Positions 21,319-28,536 of a stretch of DNA of 29,329 nucleotides are shown one piece after another. Origin of the DNA: Bigelowiella natans CCMP2755. Taxonomy: Eukaryota > Cercozoa > Chlorarachniophyceae. Each line of letters starts with the position of its first letter. Within the stretch, counting starts at the first letter, position 1. Location of the stretch: the NCBI GenBank assembly GCA_000320545.1, contig ADNK01003233.1, forward strand, positions 1-29,329, given 5' to 3'. Position numbers and translations under genes: made by a program. The notes beneath the pieces were generated by a model. It saw nothing but the letters and a program-made list of their open reading frames with translations. It had not been told where the DNA came from and searched no databases.

Positions 21319-23326
21319 AGAGAGCACACATGTACACCATGTCCATTGCAACCCTAATGCAACAATCACACATCGCAGCATGGCGTTTCAAGTGGAAGTG
21401 AACACGATCTCAGCGACCGACATCAAAAACACCAGTGCTTACAACCCAACCAAGAGCGCTACCATGGCATTGGCTGTTATACTTTTCGGGTTTCTCGCAG
21501 CTCTCTTCGTCACGGCCATGTTCTATGACAAGAGCACGGCTGCGACCAAAGAAGCCGTTGAGAGAAACGAGCGGGAGTTCTACCGGAGTCTCAACCAATC
21601 ACGCAAACTGCATTTCGAGGAACCTCGTTCAGCCGCTAATTGGAAAAAATCGATGGTTCTTGCCGTCCGAAGAAGACACCCCTGGATGTCCATCTTCACC
21701 CGAATGCCCGGGGACTACATCGATTCGAAAAAACGAGTCATGATCCTTTCCCTTCTCATTCTCAACGCGGCCGCCGTGTGCGCGCTCCTGCTAGGAACAG
21801 AACAGCAGCTCGGATTCATTCGAGGAAACGTCGCAGTGGCCGTCGTGGCATTGTTCATTGGGTTTCCACTGCCATTCCTGGTCGCATCCATGTTTTCACG
21901 AGAGAGACCGAAAGAGTTCAGAATGGACTTTACGCCGCTTGGCCTCGTGGCGGCGATGCCTTGGTTGTTCTGGGTCGTTTCCGTGCTCATGGGAGAAATG
22001 GAACACGATGTTGGTTTGCAGATCGAGGATGATGCCGGGGAGGACAACGACATGGACAACCAAGACCGTGTTGGAGAAGGAGACGACGGTGATGATGATG
22101 ATGATGGTGGTAGGACCAGGAAGAACAAAGATGAGGGCATTCTGGCGGCTGACCAGAGAAACACAGCAGCTGCTGCTGCTTCTGCCGCGTCGGGGGCCGT
22201 CGGGGTGGAAGCAGGGTTGGCCGGAGCGAATGCAGGTAGGAGGTACAAAAGTTTGCAAAGTGCACAAGCCTTCAAGAGCACCCTGGACATGCAGTCCGCG
22301 GCGGCTGACGACCGAAGCCAAGGAGCATCGAGTAGCGCAGAGAGCTCACGCGGGACACGGAGTCTAGACAAGGTTGACGACTTTGACAGCAACCAGAATT
22401 TGTTGTTCTTGCGCACCACAACCAGCCTTGGCGCGCCCGCCGGTTCCATGTCTGAAAACGAGAGCAAAAGGAGGATTAGATCCCAAGCCAAAGCGAGTCA
22501 GTCTTGGAGAACAGGCCCGTTGGATGCGGAAGAGAACGGTAACAGAACGGTCGAATGCTGCTGCGGGCTGACGCCCCTCGTGCGGCAATCTAGCATCAGA
22601 CCGTCTCACAATGAGTGGACATTGAAGGACCTGGTTGCCGTAGCGATTTGCGTGGTGGTCTCAGTAGGCTGTGCTTTCATAGTGCTTGTGCTGGGGTACC
22701 AATCCGTGGAGAAAGAGGGAACAGATTGGGACATCGTAGTAGCTTCCCTACTCACATGGCCGCAGGACATTGGAGTCCGTCTATGCACGATCTTGTGGTT
22801 GGAGGCCGTCTTGACAGGGCCGTGGCTCTACGTCATGTTTCCTTGCTTCATGGTGTGCGGTCTTTGTGCCTCGGACACCGAGAAAGGCGTCGTCCCTGGG
22901 ACCGACACCAAACACACTTACCGCTTCGATGCCGACCGGGGCGTGTGCAAGTTGGACAGACGCAACTTTGTCGTCCGGACCTATGACCAGGCGAGGAACG
23001 TCGGCGTGCGGCGAGGCTGGCGTCTAGTCAGACTGAATGGCACACCCGTCGCCACCAAAACCGACGCAGTACGTGAACTCAGAAAAATTCACGCACTGCA
23101 GCGGCACTTTTACGCCACGTTCCGGATCAGTAGTGAGACAGCAGAAACAAAAGGTCCAAAGGCTGGTCCAGGCCGTAGGGTAGAACAGATTTCGTCACCC
23201 CCCCTCCCCCTGTCGCATCGCCTATCGCTGCCTTGTCACGGTAACCAAGATGCTGAATGGTCACCGCCACACATTGATACGCTGCGGGAGAAAGTTTGGA
23301 ATGAAGTTCGTAAAACAGTGAGCTGA
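12092..23326 (+). CDS. Propeller-REJ-GPS multi-pass receptor-like protein (polycystin-1-like), whole gene
   Basis: Thirteen plus-strand exons join in phase: 12092-13240, 13610-13672, 14143-15291, 15392-15523, 15761-15791, 15963-16401, 16775-16991, 17412-17795, 17954-19510, 19740-19910, 20098-20318, 20481-20939 and 21379-23326. They total about 2,640 codons. Order of parts: two eight-repeat propeller-like regions, Pro/Thr linkers, REJ regions, GPS motif, membrane segments, PDZ-like tail. REJ plus GPS followed by transmembrane helices is the architecture of polycystin-1/REJ proteins, cell-surface receptors thought to self-cleave at the GPS. Every splice junction used has GT/AG and consistent phase. 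No signal-peptide exon was found upstream of 12092, where an acceptor (GAAAAG|GCC) implies at least one more 5' exon. The N-terminal propellers are unusual for this family as far as I know. Function is inferred from architecture only. Confidence 0.8.
13610..13672 (+). CDS. Receptor exon 2: Pro/Ala/Thr linker
   Basis: A 63-nt exon, phase 0 at both ends, between acceptor GTGCGTAG and donor CAG|GTGAAA. It encodes 21 residues rich in Ala, Pro, Ser and Thr, beginning AP and ending PTQ exactly like the other linker exons (15392-15523, and the start of 14143-15291). Its symmetric phase explains how modules could be duplicated without frame loss. Confidence 0.7.
14143..15291 (+). CDS. Receptor exon 3: eight-repeat propeller-like region 2
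   Basis: A 383-codon exon, the same length as 12092-13240 and phase 0 at both ends, again with eight repeats. Here the consensus is SYQLSE.YGSG..KY.TSAVAPDGRIFAAP, then ASKVLVIDP. Repeats differ from one another far more than in region 1. Acceptor is GAAAAG|GCC and donor is CAG|GTCAGC. An ATG at 14128 upstream is in frame (MLYEK). It could start a shorter isoform lacking region 1, but the matching acceptor and linker phases favour an internal exon. Confidence 0.8.
15392..15791 (+). CDS. Receptor exons 4-5: Pro/Thr/Ser linker
   Basis: Exon 15392-15523 encodes 44 residues of Thr/Ser/Pro repeats (TTSPSTFPTMSPKTS-like), likely an extended, O-glycosylated stalk. Exon 15761-15791 adds APVTSMPTMI and ends in phase 1 (donor G|GTACGT). 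Acceptors are GATGTAG|GC and TTCACAG|GC. Both exons begin with GCN-CCN (Ala-Pro), as do the other linker exons. Confidence 0.75.
15524..15760. other. Receptor intron 4
   Basis: Intron between linker exons. It includes an ATT run near 15648-15664 and no other feature. Confidence 0.6.
15963..19910 (+). CDS. Receptor exons 6-10: REJ-type ectodomain
   Basis: Exons 15963-16401, 16775-16991, 17412-17795, 17954-19510 and 19740-19910 encode the ectodomain. The first part has AQFSDDATFVVVMYNRP and two Cys around SPLC and PTCYF, a pattern I associate with protist REJ proteins. The long exon has LSPVVFDASSSYDPS followed by LRYAWSL, then NTPPGLGSCSATPASGYAL and a DADVPLTYSFSL segment, all hallmarks of REJ modules. 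Poly-Ser (GTCTTCCTCC repeats near 18430) and an acidic loop are low-complexity inserts. The fifth exon's donor was set at GCG|GTAGTA (19910); the frame otherwise runs to a stop at 19941-19943. Many N-X-S/T sites fit an extracellular location. Confidence 0.8.
16405..16642. repeat. Intronic (TG)n / (GA)n microsatellite cluster
   Basis: Three TG runs (16405-16436, 16487-16516, 16616-16642) and one GA run (16533-16560), all inside the receptor intron that begins at 16402. The first TG run starts within a few bases of the GT donor. Confidence 0.9.
17279..17335. repeat. (CT)n microsatellite in receptor intron
   Basis: A CT run about 75 nt upstream of the acceptor at 17411. It could act as an extended polypyrimidine tract. 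Confidence 0.9.
19592..19680. repeat. (GA)n microsatellite in receptor intron
   Basis: A pure GA run to about 19630 and then an imperfect GA-rich run, between exons ending at 19510 and starting at 19740. Just upstream, ATCAAGGAGGAATAGGGAGA occurs twice (about 19538 and 19577). Confidence 0.9.
20098..20939 (+). CDS. Receptor exons 11-12: membrane-proximal region with GPS motif
   Basis: Exons 20098-20318 and 20481-20939, joined in phase 2. The second carries a GPS proteolysis motif: CMFWDLAAGEWNTTGV, then VCNSSHLTSFS. The paired Cys, two Trp and the HL-T cleavage tripeptide are in the right places; the usual final C-x-C pattern is reduced to one Cys. The preceding sequence would be the GAIN-like region. 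The intron between the two exons is 162 nt, a multiple of three, and has no stop, so retention would add a Ser/Leu-rich stretch. The donor at 20939 (AAG|GTTGTC) is weak but matches the phase of the next exon. Confidence 0.8.
21100..21330. repeat. GA-rich minisatellite in receptor intron
   Basis: A unit containing AGAGAGCGCACATGGACGTG and TTTTGCAAGAAAGAGAG followed by (GA)n is present twice (about 21180-21250 and 21250-21320), with partial units at each side. It lies in the last receptor intron, 50 nt upstream of the final acceptor. Confidence 0.9.
21379..23326 (+). CDS. Receptor exon 13: membrane segments and PDZ-like tail
   Basis: The terminal exon (648 codons from ATG 21380; acceptor CATCGCAG|C) follows the GPS. 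Hydrophobic segments lie at residues about 28-49, 120-139, 151-172, 187-205, 416-440 and 463-495. A long acidic, Ala- and Ser-rich loop (about 215-400) sits between the fourth and fifth. The first helix is preceded by EVNTISATDIKNTSAYNP, a spacing usual after a GPS. Residues 528-570 (FVVRTYDQARNVGVRRGW, then LVRLNGTPV) look like a PDZ domain core, probably cytosolic. The protein resembles the start of the polycystin-1 membrane region but lacks a recognisable PLAT domain or channel pore. Confidence 0.75.
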
Positions 23327-23561
23327 CGAGGAGAATGCGCCGAGTTCGAACAGTGGGGAGTTCGTCATCTGTTGGATGATTCAATGTTTCCTTCGAACGC
23401 CATCTTCACAGACGCGAAAGGCAGGACACTTAATTTAAACAGGGGAGAAAATCTATACCTAAATTGAAAAATACAAAAAAAAAATCAACAATACATTGCA
23501 TTGGTGCATGGACATTACTATGTAAGAAAATATAAGAAACAATGCTTACGTTGTAAGAGAC
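23327..23561. other. Receptor 3' flank, nothing recognised
   Basis: Sequence becomes AT-rich after about 23430. It probably holds the receptor 3' UTR. No clear polyadenylation signal was identified. Confidence 0.4.
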
Positions 23562-23741
23562 ATGTTTATCAACACAGCACACTGCATTGGTCATCCAGAC
23601 GAGTTACATTTATTGCTAGAACAAGCAAAAGCGAACCTTTATGAAAGTTCTAATACATGTTTAACATCTTGCGGTGTGACCTGCATTGTCGAGGGAGTAT
23701 CATACCATGTCGAACAAAAATGCTTCAAATCTGCAAAATGA
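23562..23741 (+). CDS. Small 59-aa ORF, unrecognised
   Basis: ATG at 23562, stop at 23739-23741; the frame is also open for 12 codons upstream. It contains AHCIGHPDELHLLLEQAK and CLTSCGVTCIV, with five Cys and four His, which might suggest metal binding. No family recognised. Its mixed composition differs from the repeat-derived frames nearby, and it sits at the left side of the virus-like segment. It could be a fragment of a larger lost gene. Confidence 0.3.
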   Translation: MFINTAHCIGHPDELHLLLEQAKANLYESSNTCLTSCGVTCIVEGVSYHVEQKCFKSAK

Positions 23742-23782
23742 GAAGGCCACTTTTGTTGCCTATGCTTCGTACGCGCTAGGCA

Positions 23783-24031
23783 TTGTTGCACTTGCGCGCG
23801 CATTCTACCAGTGAAGAGGTAGGTACCGGTTCACAAAGGTTAAGCGACCGCCATCGTGAGCATAGTCATGACACGCCATCATTTCAATGCAATGCAGCAC
23901 AACCGGCACACACAACATTTCATGCAAATGAGGCCGAAAACATGCAGCAGAACCGGCACACAACATCTTGTAAAAATGAGGCCGCCGCTGCATTGCATAG
24001 CTACATTAGGATGACCATTGAAACAGTTTAA
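23783..24031 (+). CDS. Unrecognised ORF sharing its C-terminus with 7706-8053
   Basis: An 82-codon frame (non-ATG start) ending in LHSYIRMTIETV, against LHSCIRMTIEKV at the minus-strand ORF 7706-8053. Internally, the words CAGAACCGGCACACAACAT and AATGAGGCCG are repeated (about 23900-23980), so part of the ORF is a short duplication. Likely a remnant of a dispersed element. No function assigned. Confidence 0.35.
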   Translation: MLHLRAHSTSEEVGTGSQRLSDRHREHSHDTPSFQCNAAQPAHTTFHANEAENMQQNRHTTSCKNEAAAALHSYIRMTIETV

Positions 24032-24056
24032 ACATTTCATTACATCCGTCTCACAA
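23975..24056 (-). repeat. Inverted repeat, right copy
   Basis: Reverse complement of 7681-7765. Shared words include GGATGACCATTGAAA and ACATCCGTCTCAC. Together the two copies bracket 16.2 kb. Confidence 0.75.
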
Positions 24057-24403
24057 ACAAGGCCGTTGTAATCAACACACAATGAACAAAAGTTTTTTAG
24101 TTTTTTTTTTCCTTTAGAAACAAAAGCATAACAGATAATGCATGTACTGGTTTTTCCAGTTTCCGATCATGCGCCTTTTCTCTCTTTTGTTGGACATCGA
24201 CGCACTAACTCGTTTTCGATACATTACTCTAGCGTTCCGGTTTGACTATTTCTTGTGTTTGATGAGCAGAGTAAAAGGTGTAGCATGACAGCGACGGTAT
24301 CAATCTGTTTGTGATTTGTCTTGACCCAAAGCAAGAAATCTTTGACATCTTGAACATGACTACCGAGACGAAGGAAAGCTTTCCCGTCAGTATGTTTTTC
24401 TGA
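24057..24403. other. No gene recognised
   Basis: AT-rich at first (T-run near 24098). A 65-codon minus-strand frame (24224-24421, non-ATG start) covers the rest but has no recognised domain. The RPB2 homology on the plus strand begins only after the TGA at 24401-24403. Confidence 0.4.
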
Positions 24404-24406
24404 TAC

Positions 24407-25657
24407 GAGTTGCTCCCGCACTGCGCCGGGCCTTACGAGTGCCAGGAAACTGCACTATCACGTAAGAAACACTTTTTCGGGAAATGTGTGTTCAAGATCT
24501 TACAGATCCTGGTGAACGAGATCTCGCACGATGATGTCGATACGTACACGAATAAGAGGGTGAATTCTACCGGACCGATACTAGCTTTGTTGACACGCCA
24601 GCTCGTCCGATCCATGTGGAAATCGTTTGAAGGCAGCTTTTACAAAAAACAGAACGTAGCCCAGCATAAGAATGATTCAAAGAAAGGCTCAGCAACAAGT
24701 AGGGAGCTGAAGAAGAAGAAGAATAACAAAAATAAAGATAAAAACAAAAATAAAAAAAAAAGGAGCAACGGTACGTTGCTAGAGAGCCTCATCACCACCG
24801 AGGTGCCATCCAAGAAACGGACCAGGATCACAAAAACCAATTCTAAAAAAACTACGAAAGGGAACACGATTAAAGGTAGAGGGAAAGGGAAAGAACGTCA
24901 GGGGGAGGAAGAGGAGGAGGAAGAAGGAGGAGGTGGTGGTTGTAGTGGTTGTACCGAGGAGGAGGAGGAGGACAACAAACAACCGAAAAATGTTACAGCA
25001 GCCCCCCCGGTCTCGGTCACTTTCCCAAAATCACACCACTACGATGAAACCGATTTCATTACAAGGATCAAAGGCAAACGGATCACATCTACGCTAAAAT
25101 ATAGCATGGCGACGGGTAAGTTTGGGAATAATTCCGCTTCGAATATGGCGAATAGCGGGATCTGCCAGCTACTGAACGACACGAACGCCCACTCGTCCGT
25201 TAGCCATATGAACCAGGTCAACAAACCGATCAACCGTGAAGGAAAGCAGAGCAAACCGCGCCAGATGCCAGTCTCTCTTCTAGGTTTGATTTATTTGTTG
25301 TTTTTGTTTTTTTTTTCTAAAAAATACATATGAACATATGTATTGATATAGAAAAAATTATGTTCGTTTTTTTTTTTTTCAAGTGTGCTATGCCCGGCCG
25401 ATACACCCGAAGGTAAATCGGTCGGTCTGGTCAATAGCCTCACTGTGACTTCGCGGTTACGTTTCGGGACGAACCCTTTTGTGATCGTCAAACAAATATG
25501 CAAGCTGATCCAGCGATGCATCTCGACCGGGTCTTTCCGGATCCCAACGGCTTTATCCGTACCAATTTCCTTTCGCAACAAGTCATCGTGCGACCCCGCG
25601 GTCCACGCTTTCTGCATCGAGGTGAACGGCAGCATTGTCGGCTCTATCGAGAACCCG
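24407..25657 (+). pseudogene. Truncated RNA polymerase subunit 2 (RPB2-type) gene, virus-like
   Basis: RPB2 is the second-largest, catalytic-lobe subunit of multisubunit RNA polymerases. Homology starts right after an in-frame TGA with LLPHCAG and KHFFGKCVFKIL. HDDVDTYTNKRV, TGPILALLTRQL, RITSTLKYSMATGKFG, SHMNQVNKPINREGK and KPRQM follow, then CPADTPEGKSVGLVNSL and VNGSIVGSIENP. These are the fork and early hybrid-binding motifs in the right order. A Lys/Glu-rich insertion of about 130 residues (24700-25000) splits them. A T-rich 99-bp block with a stop (25286-25384) interrupts the invariant 'G.vCPa.TPEG' site. The N-terminal third and the C-terminal motifs (GDK.SsRHGQKG, the zinc-binding clamp) are missing, so it cannot encode a working polymerase subunit. 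The YTNKR form resembles large DNA virus and eukaryotic Pol II sequences; viral origin is inferred. Confidence 0.8.
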
Positions 25658-26497
25658 TACTTTCATACGGATTCTTCTTCTTCTACCAAACTTCAGCAGA
25701 GAAAGAGAAGGAGGAAAAGAGATAAAATCCGAGGTCTGATCCGGATCGCAGGGACTAACCTCTTGAAGAACCTTCAGTTTACATGTATACTCGGGAAAGA
25801 CCTTATTAATTTGGCATCAACTTGCAAAATGATGTACACTTGGTTGAGTAAAAAGGAGAACGCCATTCGTATTTTGAAATACCAGGCGGAACTTGAAATT
25901 CCGTTCATGAAAAACTCTCCTTCGGTGTCTTTTTTGGAACTACTGAAACGCTCAACATCGACATCACCAATCAACCTTGGCAATTTTTGTCAGTGGGTTA
26001 AAAAAATGCTGAGGATCGCTGTACGGGTGCTTTTGGTGCCTACGACATATGAAAATTCGGTAGAATATAAAACCGAAAGTCCATTGGAGTGGATCCGTTC
26101 GGCATTTTATGTATTCAACGAAGGAATCACACAATTTGGAAGAAACAGTCAGCACCCCGACGTCAAGTATATTTCCAAGAGTTTGAAAGAATTCGTTCAA
26201 TACGTCAGACACAAGTTCGAATGCAAAGAAATGAGGAATCTCATTCTTAGAAAACACCGGGCGCTTTTAATCCTATCTCAATGTGTTGTGGATAGTAGAC
26301 TTTTGCAACGACCGGAATACGAGAGACGTCATGTCATTACGGAGTGCATCTATACCCATTTACAATACTTTGGTTTATGTCTGAATGTGTACAAGCAAGC
26401 GTTGTGTGTGGTTCAGTACGCACAGTGCTACTTGCTGACAGCAGCATCGGAGAGACTCAAGATGAGGATAGAAAGTAAAAATAATCAGAACCAATGA
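25658..26497 (+). CDS. ORF fused downstream of RPB2 fragment, F-box-like
   Basis: The frame of the second RPB2 piece stays open for another 279 codons of unrelated sequence to TGA at 26495. After a basic, Ser-rich stretch (poly-Ser, then QRKRRRKRDK), LLKNLQFTCILGKDLINLAS followed by TCKMMYTWL (about 25772-25852) resembles an F-box: Leu-rich start, then 'L.nla.tCk..y.l'. The remaining about 220 residues are helix-rich, mixed-composition and unrecognised; they look like a genuine protein, not repeat-derived. If a real gene, its start or a splice acceptor lies between the RPB2 end and the F-box. F-box-like proteins are common in large DNA viruses of protists. The call is tentative. Confidence 0.4.
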   Translation, partial: YFHTDSSSSTKLQQRKRRRKRDKIRGLIRIAGTNLLKNLQFTCILGKDLINLASTCKMMYTWLSKKENAIRILKYQAELEIPFMKNSPSVSFLELLKRSTSTSPINLGNFCQWVKKMLRIAVRVLLVPTTYENSVEYKTESPLEWIRSAFYVFNEGITQFGRNSQHPDVKYISKSLKEFVQYVRHKFECKEMRNLILRKHRALLILSQCVVDSRLLQRPEYERRHVITECIYTHLQYFGLCLNVYKQALCVVQYAQCYLLTAASERLKMRIESKNNQNQ

Positions 26498-26498
26498 C

Positions 26499-26735
26499 AT
26501 GGTGATCAACCATACCCTGAACAAAAGAAAGATACACCAGCTGTTCAAGGCAGCCAACGCATTCGAGGCCGATACTGGACTAAAGGTGTTGATGTGCGTC
26601 GCAAACCCGTTGGATAGCGGCGTTTTCTACCTGTCGAATCTCAATAGCGAGGAATCAATCGACCAGAACCACCCAGACTACCACAAAGCAAAGACAGCTT
26701 CTCTTAAATGCCAGGATGCGACGCTTTTGCAGTAG
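26499..26735 (+). CDS. Small ORF resembling an SRF-type MADS-box core
   Basis: A 78-codon ATG ORF starting one base after the previous stop (TGACATGG), a viral-style tight spacing. NKRKIHQLFKAANAFEADTG followed by LKVLMCVANPLDSG and VFYLS follows the MADS pattern: KRK, then KA.E/AF..L, TG..VL..VA, G.vY. MADS boxes are DNA-binding dimerisation domains of transcription factors. The basic N-terminal arm is mostly missing. The ORF runs into the acceptor of the SET exon, overlapping it by three bases. Homology is judged by eye over about 40 residues and needs a profile search. Confidence 0.35.
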   Translation: MVINHTLNKRKIHQLFKAANAFEADTGLKVLMCVANPLDSGVFYLSNLNSEESIDQNHPDYHKAKTASLKCQDATLLQ

Positions 26736-27639
26736 CGATTACAGCCCTGCCGCTGTCGGGAAGAAGCCTGAGGACAGTTCAAGGAGGAGTAGGAGAAAAC
26801 CTCTGGCGTTCTTACGGATGCTTGATCTGGTCGCCTCGCGGGCGCTACGGGGGCCTAGAGGGCTGCGGCTCCTGGTGCCTATTCTGGACATTGCGAATCA
26901 CGCTCCTGAGGAGACTGGCGGAGGGTACTTTGAGGTTGACATGGAAGAGCAGGAGGTTCGCTTACGGGTCGGGGGACGCGGTGCTGCGGAAGGGGAGGAG
27001 GTGTTTCTCGACTACGGAGGAGGGAAAAGTAGCGACGACTTCTTGATGTTCCACGGATTTGTACCCGATCGCTGCCCATCAGACTCTCTAGTGCTAGACA
27101 TTAGCTCGGAGCAGGAAGCGGGAGGGGGGGGGGGGAGCGACAACGACGACCGGTTGCGACCGCAGCTTCCTGGGGAGGTGGGTGATGAAGCTGAGTGTAC
27201 AGAGAAAAGAAGACAATTGGAGAGAACAGTAGCATCATGCGAGAAAAATAGTCGTCGCGTTATCGTCTCATGGACATCGCTTGCGCAACGAGGGCATCGA
27301 TTAACGCTGCCGCCCTCTGGCCACCCGGATCCTTCTGTACGCAGAGAATGTGAGAAATTGCTCTCATCGTTTCCCTCCACCCTGCGCCAAGATAGCGCTG
27401 CATTGATGATGATGATGGCTGCTGAGAGTATGAATAGTAGATGCAACGAGGAAGGTGGAGAAGGAAGAAATGATGACAACGACGACGTCTGTAGGAGGCT
27501 CAGCAGCCGACAGAAGCGAGCTCGTCAGCGAGAAATAACCGCTCTGGAATACCGAGTGGCAAAGAAGGCTTTACTTCTCGCGGCGGCGGGCTCATCATCC
27601 CCATCTATTGAAGGAGAATCTGCATTTGAGCAATGCTGA
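26733..27639 (+). CDS. SET-domain methyltransferase, C-terminal exon
   Basis: Continues the gene begun at 4831. From the acceptor TTTTGCAG (26732, phase 2), the frame reads AFLRMLDLVASRAL, then LRLLVPILDIANHAPEE with the cofactor-binding NH (26896-26901). GEEVFLDYGGGKSSDD follows with the catalytic-site Tyr (27013-27015), then FLMFHGFVPD. The rest matches the Rubisco-LSMT substrate-binding domain: LSSFPSTLRQDSAAL and a final helix, QREITALEYRVAKKALL. Acidic low-complexity inserts separate these. The stop is at 27637-27639. The exon 5502-5553 ends in phase 0 whereas this acceptor is phase 2, so at least one middle exon (about 50-70 codons) must exist for a working gene, and none was found in the 21-kb gap. 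Alternative acceptors in the first 90 nt are possible. Confidence 0.82.
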
Positions 27640-28315
27640 GCGTATTGGCGTGAGGCGCGCGGTCGTATTGTTGCTTACTCTGTGTTAAATTTCTTAAGCA
27701 ATGTGCGGAAGTGCATACACACACCTTTATTACTTTTGGTCATTGCAATCAGACTCAATGTACGTAGACTTGCTAGCTTGGCTCTAGATGTTCATGTATG
27801 GCGAGCGTGATTATAATGACCACTCAGCAGTCGCGCTCATAAGCGTCCGTGCATGCAACGTGACAACGCGCAGCATCCAACACATGCAGATTTTTCTCGG
27901 ATGTCTAGATGTGTGCAGTGATAGGCACACGTACAACCCAGCTGGCATGCATCTCTGCTGCAAGCTTAGACATGGTGGAGCGCTGCATTGTCCACTGAAT
28001 GCATGATCGATGACACAGTACGTATTGGATATATGGTGATGCATGCAGAATGTAGTAAGAAATTAATACTGCTAGTATGCCAATCTTCTTCGTATAAACG
28101 TAGTCGTCAATTACTGAAGATTATATATCCATACGATGATCGATCTTCCGATAACACGAAGATGCATGAGTCAATATGTTGTGCGATTGGAAGTGGACAG
28201 GCTGAGCAGGAGGCGTTGTCGCCGAACATTCTGGTCGTCACTCATACAACTCACGCAGCTGAATTTAGCCGCAGAGGCAAAGAGGGCAAAAGCACGAATG
28301 CATGCTCCCCCCCTC
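27640..28315. other. Intergenic region between convergent genes
   Basis: Should hold the 3' UTRs of the plus-strand SET gene and the minus-strand glyoxalase gene. No coding region, RNA gene or repeat was recognised. Confidence 0.55.
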
Positions 28316-28492
28316 TCACTTCTTTTCCATGAAATAAGGAGTGCCACTCTCATCATAGCCGCCCCTCTTGATGATCTCGACCCAATATCCATCTACAATA
28401 ATACATGCAGGGATAAACAACATTGATGGCGACAACTTTGAGCAATTTCGCGCACCAACACACACACCGCACACATTGTACAATAGGTATAT

Positions 28493-28536
<44 letters not shown>

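Noticed and set aside
21715-22491. 258-aa minus-strand frame opposite the receptor's last exon
   Set aside because: Antisense shadow. The plus-strand frame has helices and a PDZ-like pattern, whereas the shadow has no domain.
24224-24421. 65-aa minus-strand ORF before the RPB2 remnant
   Set aside because: Non-ATG start, no domain, and it overlaps the start of the RPB2 homology on the other strand.
27788-28332. Plus-strand frames between SET and glyoxalase
   Set aside because: No domain. They overlap the expected 3' UTRs and the minus-strand last exon of glyoxalase.
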